Origin: CAZIWX01 sp964543125
GTDB lineage: Bacteria; Fidelibacterota; UBA8477
Assembly (NCBI GenBank): GCA_964543125.1
Contig: CAZIWX010000009.1
Coordinates: forward strand, 1 to 45,434
Direction of reading: 5' to 3'
Length of the DNA: 45,434 bases
Each line of letters starts with the position of its first letter. Within the stretch, counting starts at the first letter, position 1. The notes beneath the pieces were generated by a model. That model did not search any database and had not been told where the DNA came from. It worked only from the letters and a program-made list of their open reading frames with translations. A program made the translations under genes and the position numbers. Positions 1 through 8,228 of this stretch are shown here, piece after piece.

Positions 1-254
1 AAAAGCATCAAATCCCTCAAGGAGAGAAATCTCATTAAGCGGTTTTTTTTAATGGAATATTCCATATTTATACGAGAACCGATTTAGTCCGCCAGCCGGC
101 GGACGGAAATCGGTTACGGGATTGAATTCAATTATTTGAATAAGTCCCGTCAGGGACGAACCTTCACTGGACATTCAGATACTGATTTCACGAGTTTTAC
201 ACGGACTCTAATTCTCATTAGTCATTAATCTGATTCAAATCCTATATTATCCCC
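1..254. other. left-edge intergenic region with palindromes
   Basis: No gene is seen. Positions 52-65 form a perfect 14-base palindrome (ATGGAATATTCCAT) just after a T8 run at 43-50, which could be the tail of a terminator for a gene outside the window. Positions 73-142 are a dispersed repeat (separate entry). Positions 144-157 form a small perfect hairpin, GTCCC-gtca-GGGAC. A TATATT at 243-248 is close to the GTG start at 255 and could be a -10 element, but no good -35 is seen. Confidence 0.4.
73..142 (+). repeat. REP-like palindromic repeat, left copy
   Basis: The core is an imperfect inverted repeat. The left arm AACCGATTTAGTCCGCC pairs with a right arm whose reverse complement is AACCGATTTCCGTCCGCC. 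The same element occurs in the opposite orientation at 45261-45321, with a longer central stem there. Similarity continues past the palindrome on one side (ACGGGATTGA, four changed bases, AATTATTTGA). Two copies in intergenic DNA 45 kb apart indicate a dispersed genomic repeat. Its function is unknown. Confidence 0.75.
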
Positions 255-1136
255 GTGAAATTCTTAATCGCTGTCAGCAGTGAACAATATTCTCAGCCGA
301 CCCTGAACATCGGGATGCGCCTGGCCAACGCCTTTAAAGCCCGGGTCACCATTGTATATGTGGAACCGGCCGTCACCTCGCTGTACGCCGACGGGATGAG
401 CATGACGCGCGAAACCCTGGAGAAATGGGATATTCGCCAACCCGGCGTAGAGGTGCTGGAGTGGGCTTATCATCACATCGGCCGGAGCGGATATATCGAG
501 GAATACCAGGCCGATATGGTGTTTCGACAGAACATGCTGGTGCCCAAACCCCATCATCATGAATTGCTGTTGCCCTCCACCTTCAGCGGGAATCTAAGAT
601 TAGTGCTGCGCCGGGGGGATATTATCCGGGAATTGCGCCACGCCGTGCATGAGGATCAGTATGATGTGACCATTATCGGCGGCAGCGCCCAGCGTAAAAT
701 GGCGCATGATCTCATCGAGTACATCGATTCGTCCATTTTCGTGGTGAATAATTTCAATGCCGATTTTGCCTATAAACTTCTGCTCTGCACCGATGACTCC
801 AAGCGCACGCGCCAGGCGGTGAAAACCGCGGCGGTTGTAGCGGAAGCGCTGAACATGGAAGTGGAAGTCATCACCGTCTCCAAAACCGCCCGTTTTGGTC
901 CCGGCTATTCCAAAGCCCATCAGTCGGCTTTGGAGTATCTGGAAAAAAAGGGTATTCGCTATAGGGGCATCAAGCGCACCGGTGATCCGGTGAAAACCTT
1001 TATCGATGTACAGGGGACTCATAAGATTCTCGTAATGGGTGCCTCCTCGGGTTCCGCGTTGAAAAAATATTTTTGGGGCAGTAAGCCGCAGGAAACGCTG
1101 GAACTCAGTCAGGGTCCCATCTTGATCGTTAAATGA
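255..1136 (+). CDS. universal stress protein, tandem UspA domains
   Basis: This 293-residue protein has two universal-stress-protein folds in tandem, roughly residues 1-160 and 170-293. Each begins with a hydrophobic beta strand (KFLIAVSS, YKLLLCTD). The second domain ends with a glycine-rich loop (MGASSGS ... WGS) followed by GPILIV. This resembles the UspA nucleotide-binding signature with slightly shifted glycine spacing, so ATP binding is possible but not certain. The first domain has only a degraded version of that loop. The start is GTG; no upstream alternative fits better. The transporter gene begins 13 bases downstream, so the two are probably co-transcribed. Tandem Usp proteins are cytoplasmic and help cells survive stress; regulation of the adjacent transporter is inference. 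Confidence 0.85.
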   Translation: MKFLIAVSSEQYSQPTLNIGMRLANAFKARVTIVYVEPAVTSLYADGMSMTRETLEKWDIRQPGVEVLEWAYHHIGRSGYIEEYQADMVFRQNMLVPKPHHHELLLPSTFSGNLRLVLRRGDIIRELRHAVHEDQYDVTIIGGSAQRKMAHDLIEYIDSSIFVVNNFNADFAYKLLLCTDDSKRTRQAVKTAAVVAEALNMEVEVITVSKTARFGPGYSKAHQSALEYLEKKGIRYRGIKRTGDPVKTFIDVQGTHKILVMGASSGSALKKYFWGSKPQETLELSQGPILIVK

Positions 1137-1149
1137 GCCGGTACCGCTG

Positions 1150-2574
1150 TTGGTAAAGATCACACCACCCCCTTCTTCCCGATTTTTAAGCAATCTCCTG
1201 TTCTGGCTGGATCAAAACCGCTGGCTGCTGCTGGCGTTATTGGCCGGTCTGGTGATCAATCTGTTACCCCCGCCGGATGGTATTACGCTGCGGGGCTGGC
1301 GCACGCTTTCCATCGCTTTGATGGTGCTGATGCTCATCGTATCGGAGGCGTTACCCCTGGCGGGTGTGGCCCTGTTCATTGTCGTGTTTCAAGTCGTGCT
1401 GGGTGTAGCAGATTCGGCAACGGTGGCGCATGCGTTCATGAGTGACGCGGTCTTTTTTATCATGGGTTCACTCATGTTGGCGGCCACTATCATTCACCAG
1501 GGACTGGACACGCGTCTGGCGCTGGGCATTATTCGGCTGACCGGGAATAAAACCACACACATTATGGTGGGGTTATTAACCATCGCCGCCTTGTTGTCTT
1601 CATTCATCGGGAGCCATACGGTGGTTGCGATGCTGTTGCCGGTGGGCATGACCCTGATCCGGAATACCGCCCCCGACACCAAACAAGTCAGGAATCTCGC
1701 CGCATTGCTGCTGTTTTCAATCGCTTATGGCGCTCTGATCGGGTCGGTGGGTACCCCCTCGGGCGGAGCTCGGAATGCCATCATGCTCGGTTACTGGATG
1801 GATCTGGGGTTTACTTCCATCGACTATTTGGCGTGGATGAAACATGTTTACCCGCTGGTATTGCTGGAAATCCCGTTGGCGGTAGTGGTTCTGCGGTCGG
1901 TGTTCAAACCGGAATATACCAATCTGGATTCGGCGGTTCGCAAGCTCAAGGTGAAGGTTGCCCACGCCGGTGTGATGACGAGTCAGCAAAAAACCTCCAT
2001 CATCTTTTTCATTTTCATTTTTATCGGGTGGATCACCCTTTCCCAGCGGTGGGGCTTAGGCATTATCGCTATTGCCGGGGTATTGCTTTATTTGGCTTTT
2101 GGACTGGTGAAGTGGGAGGACATCAACCGCAACACCAATTGGGGTGTGATCCTGTTATTCGCCGCCGCCATTTCCCTTGGTATGCAGATGCGCCGCACCG
2201 GCGCGGCTTTGTGGGTGGCAAACAACCTCATCGATATGACCGGGAATCTGTTGGTGGCTTCGGCACCCGTACGAGACGCGTTTATGATGGTTTTGACTAC
2301 GGTTATGGCCAATACCCTCAGTGCCGCCGCTACGGTGGCGATTTTGGGTCCGATTAATATCAATCTCGGTGGCGATCCGGTGACAGCCGGGTTTATTACG
2401 GCGATTTCGGCCGGGTTCGGGTATTTTACCGCCACCGCCGCCCCGGCGGCCATGATCATCTACTCCAGCGGTCTGGTGCATTCGAAGCAGTTTCTGCGGG
2501 CCGGCTGGCGGATGGGGCTGGTGTCCATGATCCTGCTTCTGTTCATCACCATGTTCTACTGGCCGTTATTCTAG
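1150..2574 (+). CDS. SLC13/DASS-family divalent anion:sodium symporter-like transporter
   Basis: This 474-residue polytopic membrane protein has about eleven hydrophobic segments starting near residue 28. Two family landmarks are visible. The first is a first-half motif GSVGTPSGGARNAI, in the place of the substrate/sodium-binding Ser-Asn-Thr region. The second is the pseudo-symmetric second-half stretch MANTLSAAATVAILGP, followed by an Ala/Thr-rich FTATAAPAAMI. DASS proteins import dicarboxylates, sulfate or related anions with sodium; the substrate cannot be read here. The best start is TTG at 1150, 13 bases after the stress-protein stop, suggesting an operon with it. The variant SGGARN loop departs from the common TPPN-type form, so a non-standard anion is possible. 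Confidence 0.82.
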   Translation: MVKITPPPSSRFLSNLLFWLDQNRWLLLALLAGLVINLLPPPDGITLRGWRTLSIALMVLMLIVSEALPLAGVALFIVVFQVVLGVADSATVAHAFMSDAVFFIMGSLMLAATIIHQGLDTRLALGIIRLTGNKTTHIMVGLLTIAALLSSFIGSHTVVAMLLPVGMTLIRNTAPDTKQVRNLAALLLFSIAYGALIGSVGTPSGGARNAIMLGYWMDLGFTSIDYLAWMKHVYPLVLLEIPLAVVVLRSVFKPEYTNLDSAVRKLKVKVAHAGVMTSQQKTSIIFFIFIFIGWITLSQRWGLGIIAIAGVLLYLAFGLVKWEDINRNTNWGVILLFAAAISLGMQMRRTGAALWVANNLIDMTGNLLVASAPVRDAFMMVLTTVMANTLSAAATVAILGPININLGGDPVTAGFITAISAGFGYFTATAAPAAMIIYSSGLVHSKQFLRAGWRMGLVSMILLLFITMFYWPLF

Positions 2575-2916
2575 CGGTTTTCGCCAACTCCGGATTACAC
2601 GAACACCGCGCCTAAAAATCGCCGGCTTTCACAATGCCGTGATTCTGCTGCCAACACATGACACAAAAAGTACAAAGCTGATTCGAATGATTGCAGTACG
2701 ACTTTTCCACCGGGGAAGTGACAAGCTCTCCGGGGCAGAGAATAACACCGGCCCGTTTATTAAGCAGCAGTAAAATCTTCAGATCATAAAATCCTCCACT
2801 CCAAACATCAAGCAACCAACCCCGGCTCTTCCCGGGAGGGGAACAGGTTGCATGTAAATTATTGATAATGATTAGGATGTATAGGGATTCCATTAATTTT
2901 CTTTTAAACAAGACAA
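2575..2916. other. intergenic region upstream of the Rrf2 gene
   Basis: No credible gene is seen; the minus-strand open frame here has no recognisable protein character and runs over the Rrf2 promoter. A short dyad ATTAT-tg-ATAAT lies at 2858-2869 inside an AT-rich stretch containing TGATAATGATTA. That resembles part of a Fur box, but this is weak. A GC-rich CCCGG/CCGGG run lies near 2820-2840. Confidence 0.35.
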
Positions 2917-2983
2917 TTTTGTCCGAAAATACTTGACAAAGGGCGGGCGGTTCTCTATTGTTAAACCGGACAAAGGAGTCCGG
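2917..2983 (+). promoter_or_regulatory. sigma70 promoter with CGGAC/GTCCG dyads for the Rrf2 gene
   Basis: A -35 box TTGACA (2933-2938) and a -10 box TATTGT (2956-2961) are separated by exactly 17 bases, placing +1 near 2968. TTTTGTCCG (2917-2925) faces CGGACAAA (2967-2974) across the promoter. In addition CCGGAC (2966-2971) and GTCCGG (2978-2983) form a perfect inverted repeat with a 6-base spacer that contains part of the Shine-Dalgarno GGAG (2975-2978). The arrangement fits autorepression by the downstream Rrf2 protein, or an RNA hairpin over the ribosome site. It does not match the E. coli NsrR or IscR consensus. Confidence 0.7.
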
Positions 2984-2985
2984 AT

Positions 2986-3429
2986 ATGACCGTACTGTTC
3001 TCAAAAAAATGTGAATATGCTCTCCAGGCCTTGCTCTATATGGCTGAATTTCGGGACGCGGGCAGCCTCTCGGCGGAACACATTGCCAAGCACTTGAATC
3101 TTCCCCGGGAATTCATTTCTAAAATTTTGCAGAGCCTGACCAAAAGCGGGATTGTCATCTCCCGGCGGGGAAAAGCCGGCGGGTTCAAGCTGGCCCGCGC
3201 TCCGGAACGCATTAAGCTCATGGAGGTGGTCGCCGATATTGACGGGACCGCTATCTTTGAAGCTTGTCTGATCGGCCATCCGGACTGTAATCCCGCTGCT
3301 CCGTGTCCGGTACACGCGATCTGGAGCGAGCTGCGGGCCCAACTCCGGGTTCTTATGACGGATACCCACCTTGGCAATTTCATTCCCGGCCAATCCCTGC
3401 ATGGTCTGACGGAACAAGTGATGCCGTGA
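2986..3429 (+). CDS. Rrf2-family transcriptional regulator, Fe-S-sensing (NsrR-like)
   Basis: This 147-residue protein has the Rrf2 layout. A winged helix-turn-helix occupies about residues 1-75 (KCEYALQALLYMA, LPREFISKILQSL, SRRGKAGGFKLAR). It is followed by the cluster-binding loop with Cys94, Cys101 and Cys107. Three cysteines with this sort of spacing bind a [2Fe-2S] or [4Fe-4S] cluster in NsrR, IscR and RsrR. The ATG at 2986 is preceded by GGAG and a strong promoter. The next gene encodes Ric/ScdA, a nitrosative-stress Fe-S repair protein, which favours an NO-sensing (NsrR-like) role over cysteine or iron sensing. The NO assignment is from context, not sequence proof. The first Cys interval (6 residues between) is longer than in classical NsrR. 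Confidence 0.88.
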   Translation: MTVLFSKKCEYALQALLYMAEFRDAGSLSAEHIAKHLNLPREFISKILQSLTKSGIVISRRGKAGGFKLARAPERIKLMEVVADIDGTAIFEACLIGHPDCNPAAPCPVHAIWSELRAQLRVLMTDTHLGNFIPGQSLHGLTEQVMP

Positions 3430-3577
3430 AACAGGCCCGAGTATTTAAACGCAATAAAGGACTTATGTCTAAAATCAATCCCTGTAGAAAGTGAAGGCTT
3501 ATATCTTGACTATAAACACGTTTGAAAAACAGAACGACAATAAAAATCAAAGAAATCGGATGAAAGGAACAAATACT

Positions 3578-4534
3578 ATGAAAACCATACAAGAGCTGGA
3601 TGTCCGGGGGATTGAGCATGGGCGGAAGCATCCCCTGATTTTGGAAACTTATAACAAACTTGACGCCGGGGAGCGGTTCGTACTGGTGAATAGCCATGAT
3701 CCCAAGCCGTTGTTTTATCAATTTCAAAACGAGCGTTCGGGCCGGTTTACCTGGGAATACCTGGAACAGGGACCTGAAGAATGGCGGATCGCCATCGGTA
3801 AACCCGAAACGATGGTGGAACCGACGGTGGGGGAGCTCAGCGCCGCGGATTTTCGGAAAGCGGAGGTCTTTAAACGGCATGGCATCGATTTCTGCTGCGG
3901 CGGGAAAAAGACGCTGTCCGAAGCGAGTACCGAGGCCGGTATTGATGCGGCGGTATTGCTGGCCGAACTCAATAACCTCCCGGCCCCAACCGGCAGTGAA
4001 ACCCTGAACCGTTATGATTCCTGGTCCATCGATCTGCTGATTCAATACATTCTGGAAAATCACCACAACTGGTTAAAGACCAAAATACCGGAAATTCTGC
4101 CGGTGGTTCAAAAGGTTGCCGAGGTCCATGGTGAAAATCACCCGGAGACGATCCGGATTGCCGCCCTTTTTCAGCAGGTAGTGGACGATCTGACACCGCA
4201 CATGCAGAAGGAAGAGCTGGTTCTGTTTCCCTACCTGCGGCAACTTACGGCAGCCAGGGACTCCGGTAATGAACCGCCGCGGCCGTTCTTCGGTTCGGTG
4301 GAAAATCCCATTGCCGGCATGGAAGCCGACCACGACGCAGTTAGTAAGCTGGTTGATACAATTCGTGAGTTGAGCCGGGATTACACCATTCCCCAAGACA
4401 CCTGCGCCTCATATAAACTGGTTTACGGATTTCTAACCGAATTCGAAGCCGATCTGCATCAGCACATTCATCTGGAAAATAATTTGTTGTTTCCGAAAGC
4501 CCGTGCCCTGGCCGGTGACCTGGGTGTGTTGTAA
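3578..4534 (+). CDS. ric: iron-sulfur cluster repair di-iron protein Ric/ScdA/YtfE with N-terminal DUF2249
   Basis: Translation from ATG 3578, with AAAGGA about 7 bases upstream, gives 318 residues; the frame is open back to GTG 3491 but that extension has no domain. Residues 1-75 look like a DUF2249 domain. Residues 83-135 form the ScdA N-terminal domain with the signature FCCGGK (Cys106-Cys107). Residues 150-310 are a hemerythrin-like four-helix bundle with candidate di-iron ligands His162/163, His208, Glu212/213, His252, His294/296/298 and Glu300. Ric proteins restore Fe-S clusters damaged by NO or peroxide in the cytoplasm. The gene follows an Rrf2 regulator by 148 bases and precedes a membrane ferredoxin. 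A DUF2249 fusion is seen in other anaerobes but not in E. coli YtfE. Confidence 0.9.
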   Translation: MKTIQELDVRGIEHGRKHPLILETYNKLDAGERFVLVNSHDPKPLFYQFQNERSGRFTWEYLEQGPEEWRIAIGKPETMVEPTVGELSAADFRKAEVFKRHGIDFCCGGKKTLSEASTEAGIDAAVLLAELNNLPAPTGSETLNRYDSWSIDLLIQYILENHHNWLKTKIPEILPVVQKVAEVHGENHPETIRIAALFQQVVDDLTPHMQKEELVLFPYLRQLTAARDSGNEPPRPFFGSVENPIAGMEADHDAVSKLVDTIRELSRDYTIPQDTCASYKLVYGFLTEFEADLHQHIHLENNLLFPKARALAGDLGVL

Positions 4535-4714
4535 AATCTCAAAGTGAAAATATCGTCTGGAAGTGTCTCAGGTCCGCCGGATCATTCCGCGGTTGAATTT
4601 GGTAATTGTGTTTTAACCGGTAACTATTCCATAGGGCCGGTCGAACGGACGCCTTATTAAAAGACATGACATAATTAGTTACGATTGGAATGGGATTTGT
4701 ATAAACCCGGCCTA

Positions 4715-5776
4715 ATGGAAACAGCAGCAAAACGACGGATCAAAACCAAACGGATTAAACCCAGGATTATTCGGAATCAGCGGCCCGCTATTCAGACCTG
4801 GCGTTTTGTTATTCAGAGCGCCTTCGCGGTGCTGTGCATCTGGATCGGTATCGAATTTTACTTGTTTCTGCGGTTCCTGAATACAAACGGGACGTCGGTG
4901 TTTGTAAACCGGCCACCGGGAGTTGAAGGTTTTTTGCCTATCAGCTCCCTCATGAGTTGGTTTTACCTATTCCTAACCGGGATGGTAAACAGCGCGCATC
5001 CGGCGGGTCTTTTCATCTTTCTGGCAATTGTCCTCATCTCGCTTCTTTTCGGAAAAGCATTCTGTAGCTGGCTGTGTCCCATCGGATTTCTCTCCGAAAT
5101 GATCGCCGGGGTGGGTGAAAAGGTGATTGGGCATCGCATTCGGGTCCCACGCTGGTTGGATTATCCGCTGCGCAGCCTTAAATACCTGCTGTTGGCATTT
5201 TTTACAATCAGCATTTTTACCATGTCTATTGCTGCCCTGAAAGGATTCCTGGACAGTGAATACAACGTGGCCGCCGACCTGAAAATGTTTCACTGGTTTG
5301 CTAATCTGTCGGGAATTGGCGTAGGCATTATTCTCGCTCTTATGGTAGCCTCTTTTTTCGTGCGTGGATTTTGGTGCCGCTATTTGTGTCCCTATGGCGC
5401 CCTGTTGGGTGTGACCAGTTTGTTGAGTCCCAATAAAATAAAGCGCAATACAGCAAGTTGTATCGATTGTGGATTATGTGCTCAGGCCTGTCCCAGTAAC
5501 ATCAAGGTGGACCAGGTGACTACCGTGCTGTCCGATGAATGTCACACTTGCCTGAATTGTGTGGATGCCTGTCCGGTAGCGAATACGCTGGATCTGACCC
5601 TGGTCGGGACGAAGCACCGTTGGCAACCGCGCTGGGTGGCCGTGGGAATTGTGACATTGTTTCTCGGCATCACCGGTGCCGCCATGGTGACCGGCCACTG
5701 GCGCAATCAGGTGACCCTGGAGCAATACCAATATTTGAACCAAAACCTGGAGCGGTTTGGGCATCCCGGGATGTAA
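4715..5776 (+). CDS. NapH/NosR/CcoG-type polyferredoxin membrane protein
   Basis: This is an integral membrane protein of about 353 residues with roughly five transmembrane segments. It has two Cys-x3-Cys-Pro motifs on the membrane edge (CSWLCPIG, CRYLCPYGALLG). Two ferredoxin-like [4Fe-4S] motifs follow (CIDCGLCAQACP and CHTCLNCVDACP), then a last hydrophobic segment. This layout is shared by NapH, NosR C-termini, MauN and RdxA/CcoG, which pass electrons between quinol or flavin donors and periplasmic or cytoplasmic acceptors. There is a basic N-terminal stretch (KRRIKTKRIK). ATG 4715 is chosen; TTG 4685 in the same frame is an alternative and neither has a strong ribosome site. Placement after ric suggests electron supply for NO or Fe-S repair chemistry, which is inference. 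Confidence 0.85.
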   Translation: METAAKRRIKTKRIKPRIIRNQRPAIQTWRFVIQSAFAVLCIWIGIEFYLFLRFLNTNGTSVFVNRPPGVEGFLPISSLMSWFYLFLTGMVNSAHPAGLFIFLAIVLISLLFGKAFCSWLCPIGFLSEMIAGVGEKVIGHRIRVPRWLDYPLRSLKYLLLAFFTISIFTMSIAALKGFLDSEYNVAADLKMFHWFANLSGIGVGIILALMVASFFVRGFWCRYLCPYGALLGVTSLLSPNKIKRNTASCIDCGLCAQACPSNIKVDQVTTVLSDECHTCLNCVDACPVANTLDLTLVGTKHRWQPRWVAVGIVTLFLGITGAAMVTGHWRNQVTLEQYQYLNQNLERFGHPGM

Positions 5777-5850
5777 TATCTTATACAAATGACGGGCTCG
5801 TAAAAAACCAGCCGCCGCGGTTACGACGCCATCACAAATGAAAGGTTAAT

Positions 5851-6183
5851 ATGTCAGATAATATTGGACTGGAAGCAGCGCAGGCTTACAAGCTCTCAAC
5901 TTTGGTGGAATACGCTCCGGACTCAATCGTGAGCCGCACGATTCAAAAGAGTCCCGCCGGAACCATTACTTTGTTTGCCTTTGCTGCCGGCCAGGAATTG
6001 AGTGAGCATTCAGCTCCCTTTAACGCCTGGATTCAGGTACTGGAAGGTCAGGCCAAAGTTATCATCGGTGGAAAACCGGTGACCGCCGATGCAAGTGAGA
6101 TTCTTTTATTGCCGGCCAATGTTCCTCATGCTGTAGGCGCCGAATCGAAATTTAAGATTCTGCTCACCATGCTGCGCGGCTAA
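5851..6183 (+). CDS. small cupin-domain protein
   Basis: This 110-residue single-domain protein matches the short cupin fold. Motif 1 is represented by SEHSAPFNAWIQVLEG and motif 2 by LLPANVPHAVGA, with conserved glycines between strands. Two His residues (in SEHS and PHAV) remain from the usual metal set. It may therefore bind metal weakly or act as a small-ligand sensor. AAAGG sits about 7 bases before the ATG. It closes the ric/NapH block 74 bases downstream of the membrane ferredoxin. No reaction can be assigned. Confidence 0.8.
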   Translation: MSDNIGLEAAQAYKLSTLVEYAPDSIVSRTIQKSPAGTITLFAFAAGQELSEHSAPFNAWIQVLEGQAKVIIGGKPVTADASEILLLPANVPHAVGAESKFKILLTMLRG

Positions 6184-6651
6184 TCGCTCTCAGCTTTACA
6201 CCACCTACCAGCGACTGAAACTTTTGCCACCGCCGCCGGATTACTTCGGCTGCCACTGTTTCCCGCACTACCAATGATTAATTTTCCCGAGCGGTTTCTC
6301 ATTTGCAGAAATATCAACCGGATTTGGAGCTTGATACTGTAAAGCTGCCAATAAATATTTTACTACTGTAAGAAATAGGGGGCCAGTTCGCCGCAAGCTC
6401 CCCAACTGAACCGGGGCTAATAGAATCACGCTTTTACCTCGGATCGCTTGCCAATTATTAATTTTTTTTTATCTGTTTGTGAACGGGTTAAACTTACATT
6501 TCGGTTTGTTGGCATACGCTTTGTCTATCTCTATTTCTAAATATAGGAATACTTTTTTGATCGAATATTATTGCCAGCATTATACAGACATAAACCAGCG
6601 AAAGCAATGTATCGGTTGCGGGTTGAATGAGTAATCAGGGCGGGAAGGTCT
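6184..6651. other. intergenic leader before the cytochrome array
   Basis: 468 bases without a gene precede the first cytochrome gene, so the main promoter of the array should lie here. The only motif seen is TTGGCAtacgctTTGT at 6509-6524. It keeps the GG of a sigma54 -24 element but has T instead of C at the -12 element, so it is a weak sigma54 candidate. GGAAGG before ATG 6652 is a usable ribosome site. A cyclic-di-GMP riboswitch was considered and not supported. Confidence 0.35.
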
Positions 6652-8211
6652 ATGGAACAAAATTTAAAGATCCGGAACGAAAATATTAGAAGTGACGGCT
6701 TGGGCCGCAAGCACCAAAGACATATCTATATCATTTTAATGTCGCTGATTGTAGCAGGCCTCTTTTGGCAATGTGATAAAATCACACCCGGCGCCGGCGC
6801 TAATCTCACTGAGCAGACCTGCGAAGGCTGTCATACCAACATCGGCGCTTTGCGGTCGCTAGTCCCGAACAGTACCGGTGACAGCACAGTGGATATTCCG
6901 GCCGGAGCGGTGGGCGTCACCCGCTTATCACGTGCCAATCGGGTTTATATCAGATTATCCAACGGGCACTACAGTTTTGCTGAAATCGATACGATCCACG
7001 GCCGCATCTCCTGTACCGGTTGTCACAGTGGTGTTTCCCCGGTAAATGAAGAATCCCCAGCTCAGGCTATGCAGGCTGCCCATGTGAACCTGCAACACGA
7101 TCCATCCACCGAGCCCGGTGTTAGTTGTGGGGGTAGTTTATGCCATGGTGATCGCGCCCGGCGGTTCGAAACCAGTATGCACGCCAATCTTTGGGGCGAA
7201 AAAGCTCAGTTAGCGCAGCGCTATGGCGGTGAGGGCTTCTCATTCGATCAAAGTCCCGCCAAGCTGCAAACCGGTTATGCCGCCAACTGCAGCAGTTGCC
7301 ATGTGACCTGTGGCCAATGCCATGTAAGCCGCCCAACTGTCGTGGGTGGTGGATTTGCCGGTGACGCCCGGGGCGGCAACCACAAATTTATCCGTAAACC
7401 CAGTGAAACCTATAATTGCACGGCTTGTCATAGTAGCACCATCGGTACGGATTGGAACGGTGTGTTACCAGGCAACCAACCCGATGTGCACAACCAGTTC
7501 GGATTAACCTGCCGGGATTGTCACAACGAGGATTTCCACGGGAATGGTGTGGCCGATGCTGATATCACTTCTCGCTATGCAACCCCTGATCTACCCAGTT
7601 GTTACACACCCTGCCATGCAAACGATGCCGACGACAATCTCTACCACAGATTACATTGGGCGAACCAGGGTCCCGCCCGGGCTCTGAGTTGTTTTGTCTG
7701 CCATGCTCAGTCCTACAATAACTTTGACGAATCTTATGCCGGTGACCATTCCCGGGCGTATGAGGATTTGAAAATCGGATTGAATCCAGATTACCAACAC
7801 CCCGGCAAACCTAATAATCAGGAAAAATGGATCACCGTGCGCCACGTTCCGGTCAGCCGCAATGCTTTTGCTGATTGGGGCATTCCAACGTTACCACATT
7901 TCGATGACGTGGAAACCTATCGCTACACCAGTCCCCACAATATCCAGCGCTGGACAGCCCGGACGCTGGTGAATGCCGATTGGGCAACTCCCGGAGGTGA
8001 CACCTATAATCCTACCAATTGTTATCAGAACTGCCATCTACACCAATTAAGCCCGCAGGGCGCCTTCACGGGACCTTTAAAAGATTCTTATCTGCTCAGT
8101 GGGTATCTTGATGAACATGGCCAGAACGATGAAAAAATGGCTAACGAACCTGTTACGGTTGACGAGCAGGGGGAGATGTGGCGTGGTTGTGGTAACTGTC
8201 ACGACTCCTAA
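6652..8211 (+). CDS. undecahaem (11-haem) c-type cytochrome, membrane-anchored or lipoprotein
   Basis: This 519-residue exported protein starts with a hydrophobic segment (residues 25-39) followed by Cys41, which could be lipidated although FWQC is not a standard lipobox. Eight canonical CXXCH haem motifs are present, plus three expanded ones: CGGSLCH (CX4CH), CYTPCH and CYQNCH (CX3CH). This gives 11 likely haems. Haems 4 and 5 are nearly fused (CSSCH then CGQCH three residues later). Scattered extra His residues can serve as distal ligands. It is the first gene of the array; the 8-haem cytochrome b fusion starts 17 bases downstream. I do not recognise a named family. Location in the periplasm or on the outer membrane, carrying electrons for the downstream conduit, is inference. 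Confidence 0.85.
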   Translation: MEQNLKIRNENIRSDGLGRKHQRHIYIILMSLIVAGLFWQCDKITPGAGANLTEQTCEGCHTNIGALRSLVPNSTGDSTVDIPAGAVGVTRLSRANRVYIRLSNGHYSFAEIDTIHGRISCTGCHSGVSPVNEESPAQAMQAAHVNLQHDPSTEPGVSCGGSLCHGDRARRFETSMHANLWGEKAQLAQRYGGEGFSFDQSPAKLQTGYAANCSSCHVTCGQCHVSRPTVVGGGFAGDARGGNHKFIRKPSETYNCTACHSSTIGTDWNGVLPGNQPDVHNQFGLTCRDCHNEDFHGNGVADADITSRYATPDLPSCYTPCHANDADDNLYHRLHWANQGPARALSCFVCHAQSYNNFDESYAGDHSRAYEDLKIGLNPDYQHPGKPNNQEKWITVRHVPVSRNAFADWGIPTLPHFDDVETYRYTSPHNIQRWTARTLVNADWATPGGDTYNPTNCYQNCHLHQLSPQGAFTGPLKDSYLLSGYLDEHGQNDEKMANEPVTVDEQGEMWRGCGNCHDS

Positions 8212-8228
8212 GCAGCAGGACCGTTTGA

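Noticed and set aside
2612..3004. 130-residue minus-strand open frame
   Set aside because: It runs across the Rrf2 promoter and start, has no recognisable domain and no convincing ribosome site.
6509..6524. sigma54 promoter
   Set aside because: The -24 GG is present but the -12 element has GT instead of GC and no enhancer site is seen; kept only as a note in the intergenic entry.
6184..6651. Cyclic-di-GMP (GEMM) riboswitch before the cytochrome array
   Set aside because: A GCGAAAGC element near 6600 is suggestive, but the conserved core and second stem of the riboswitch are not found.
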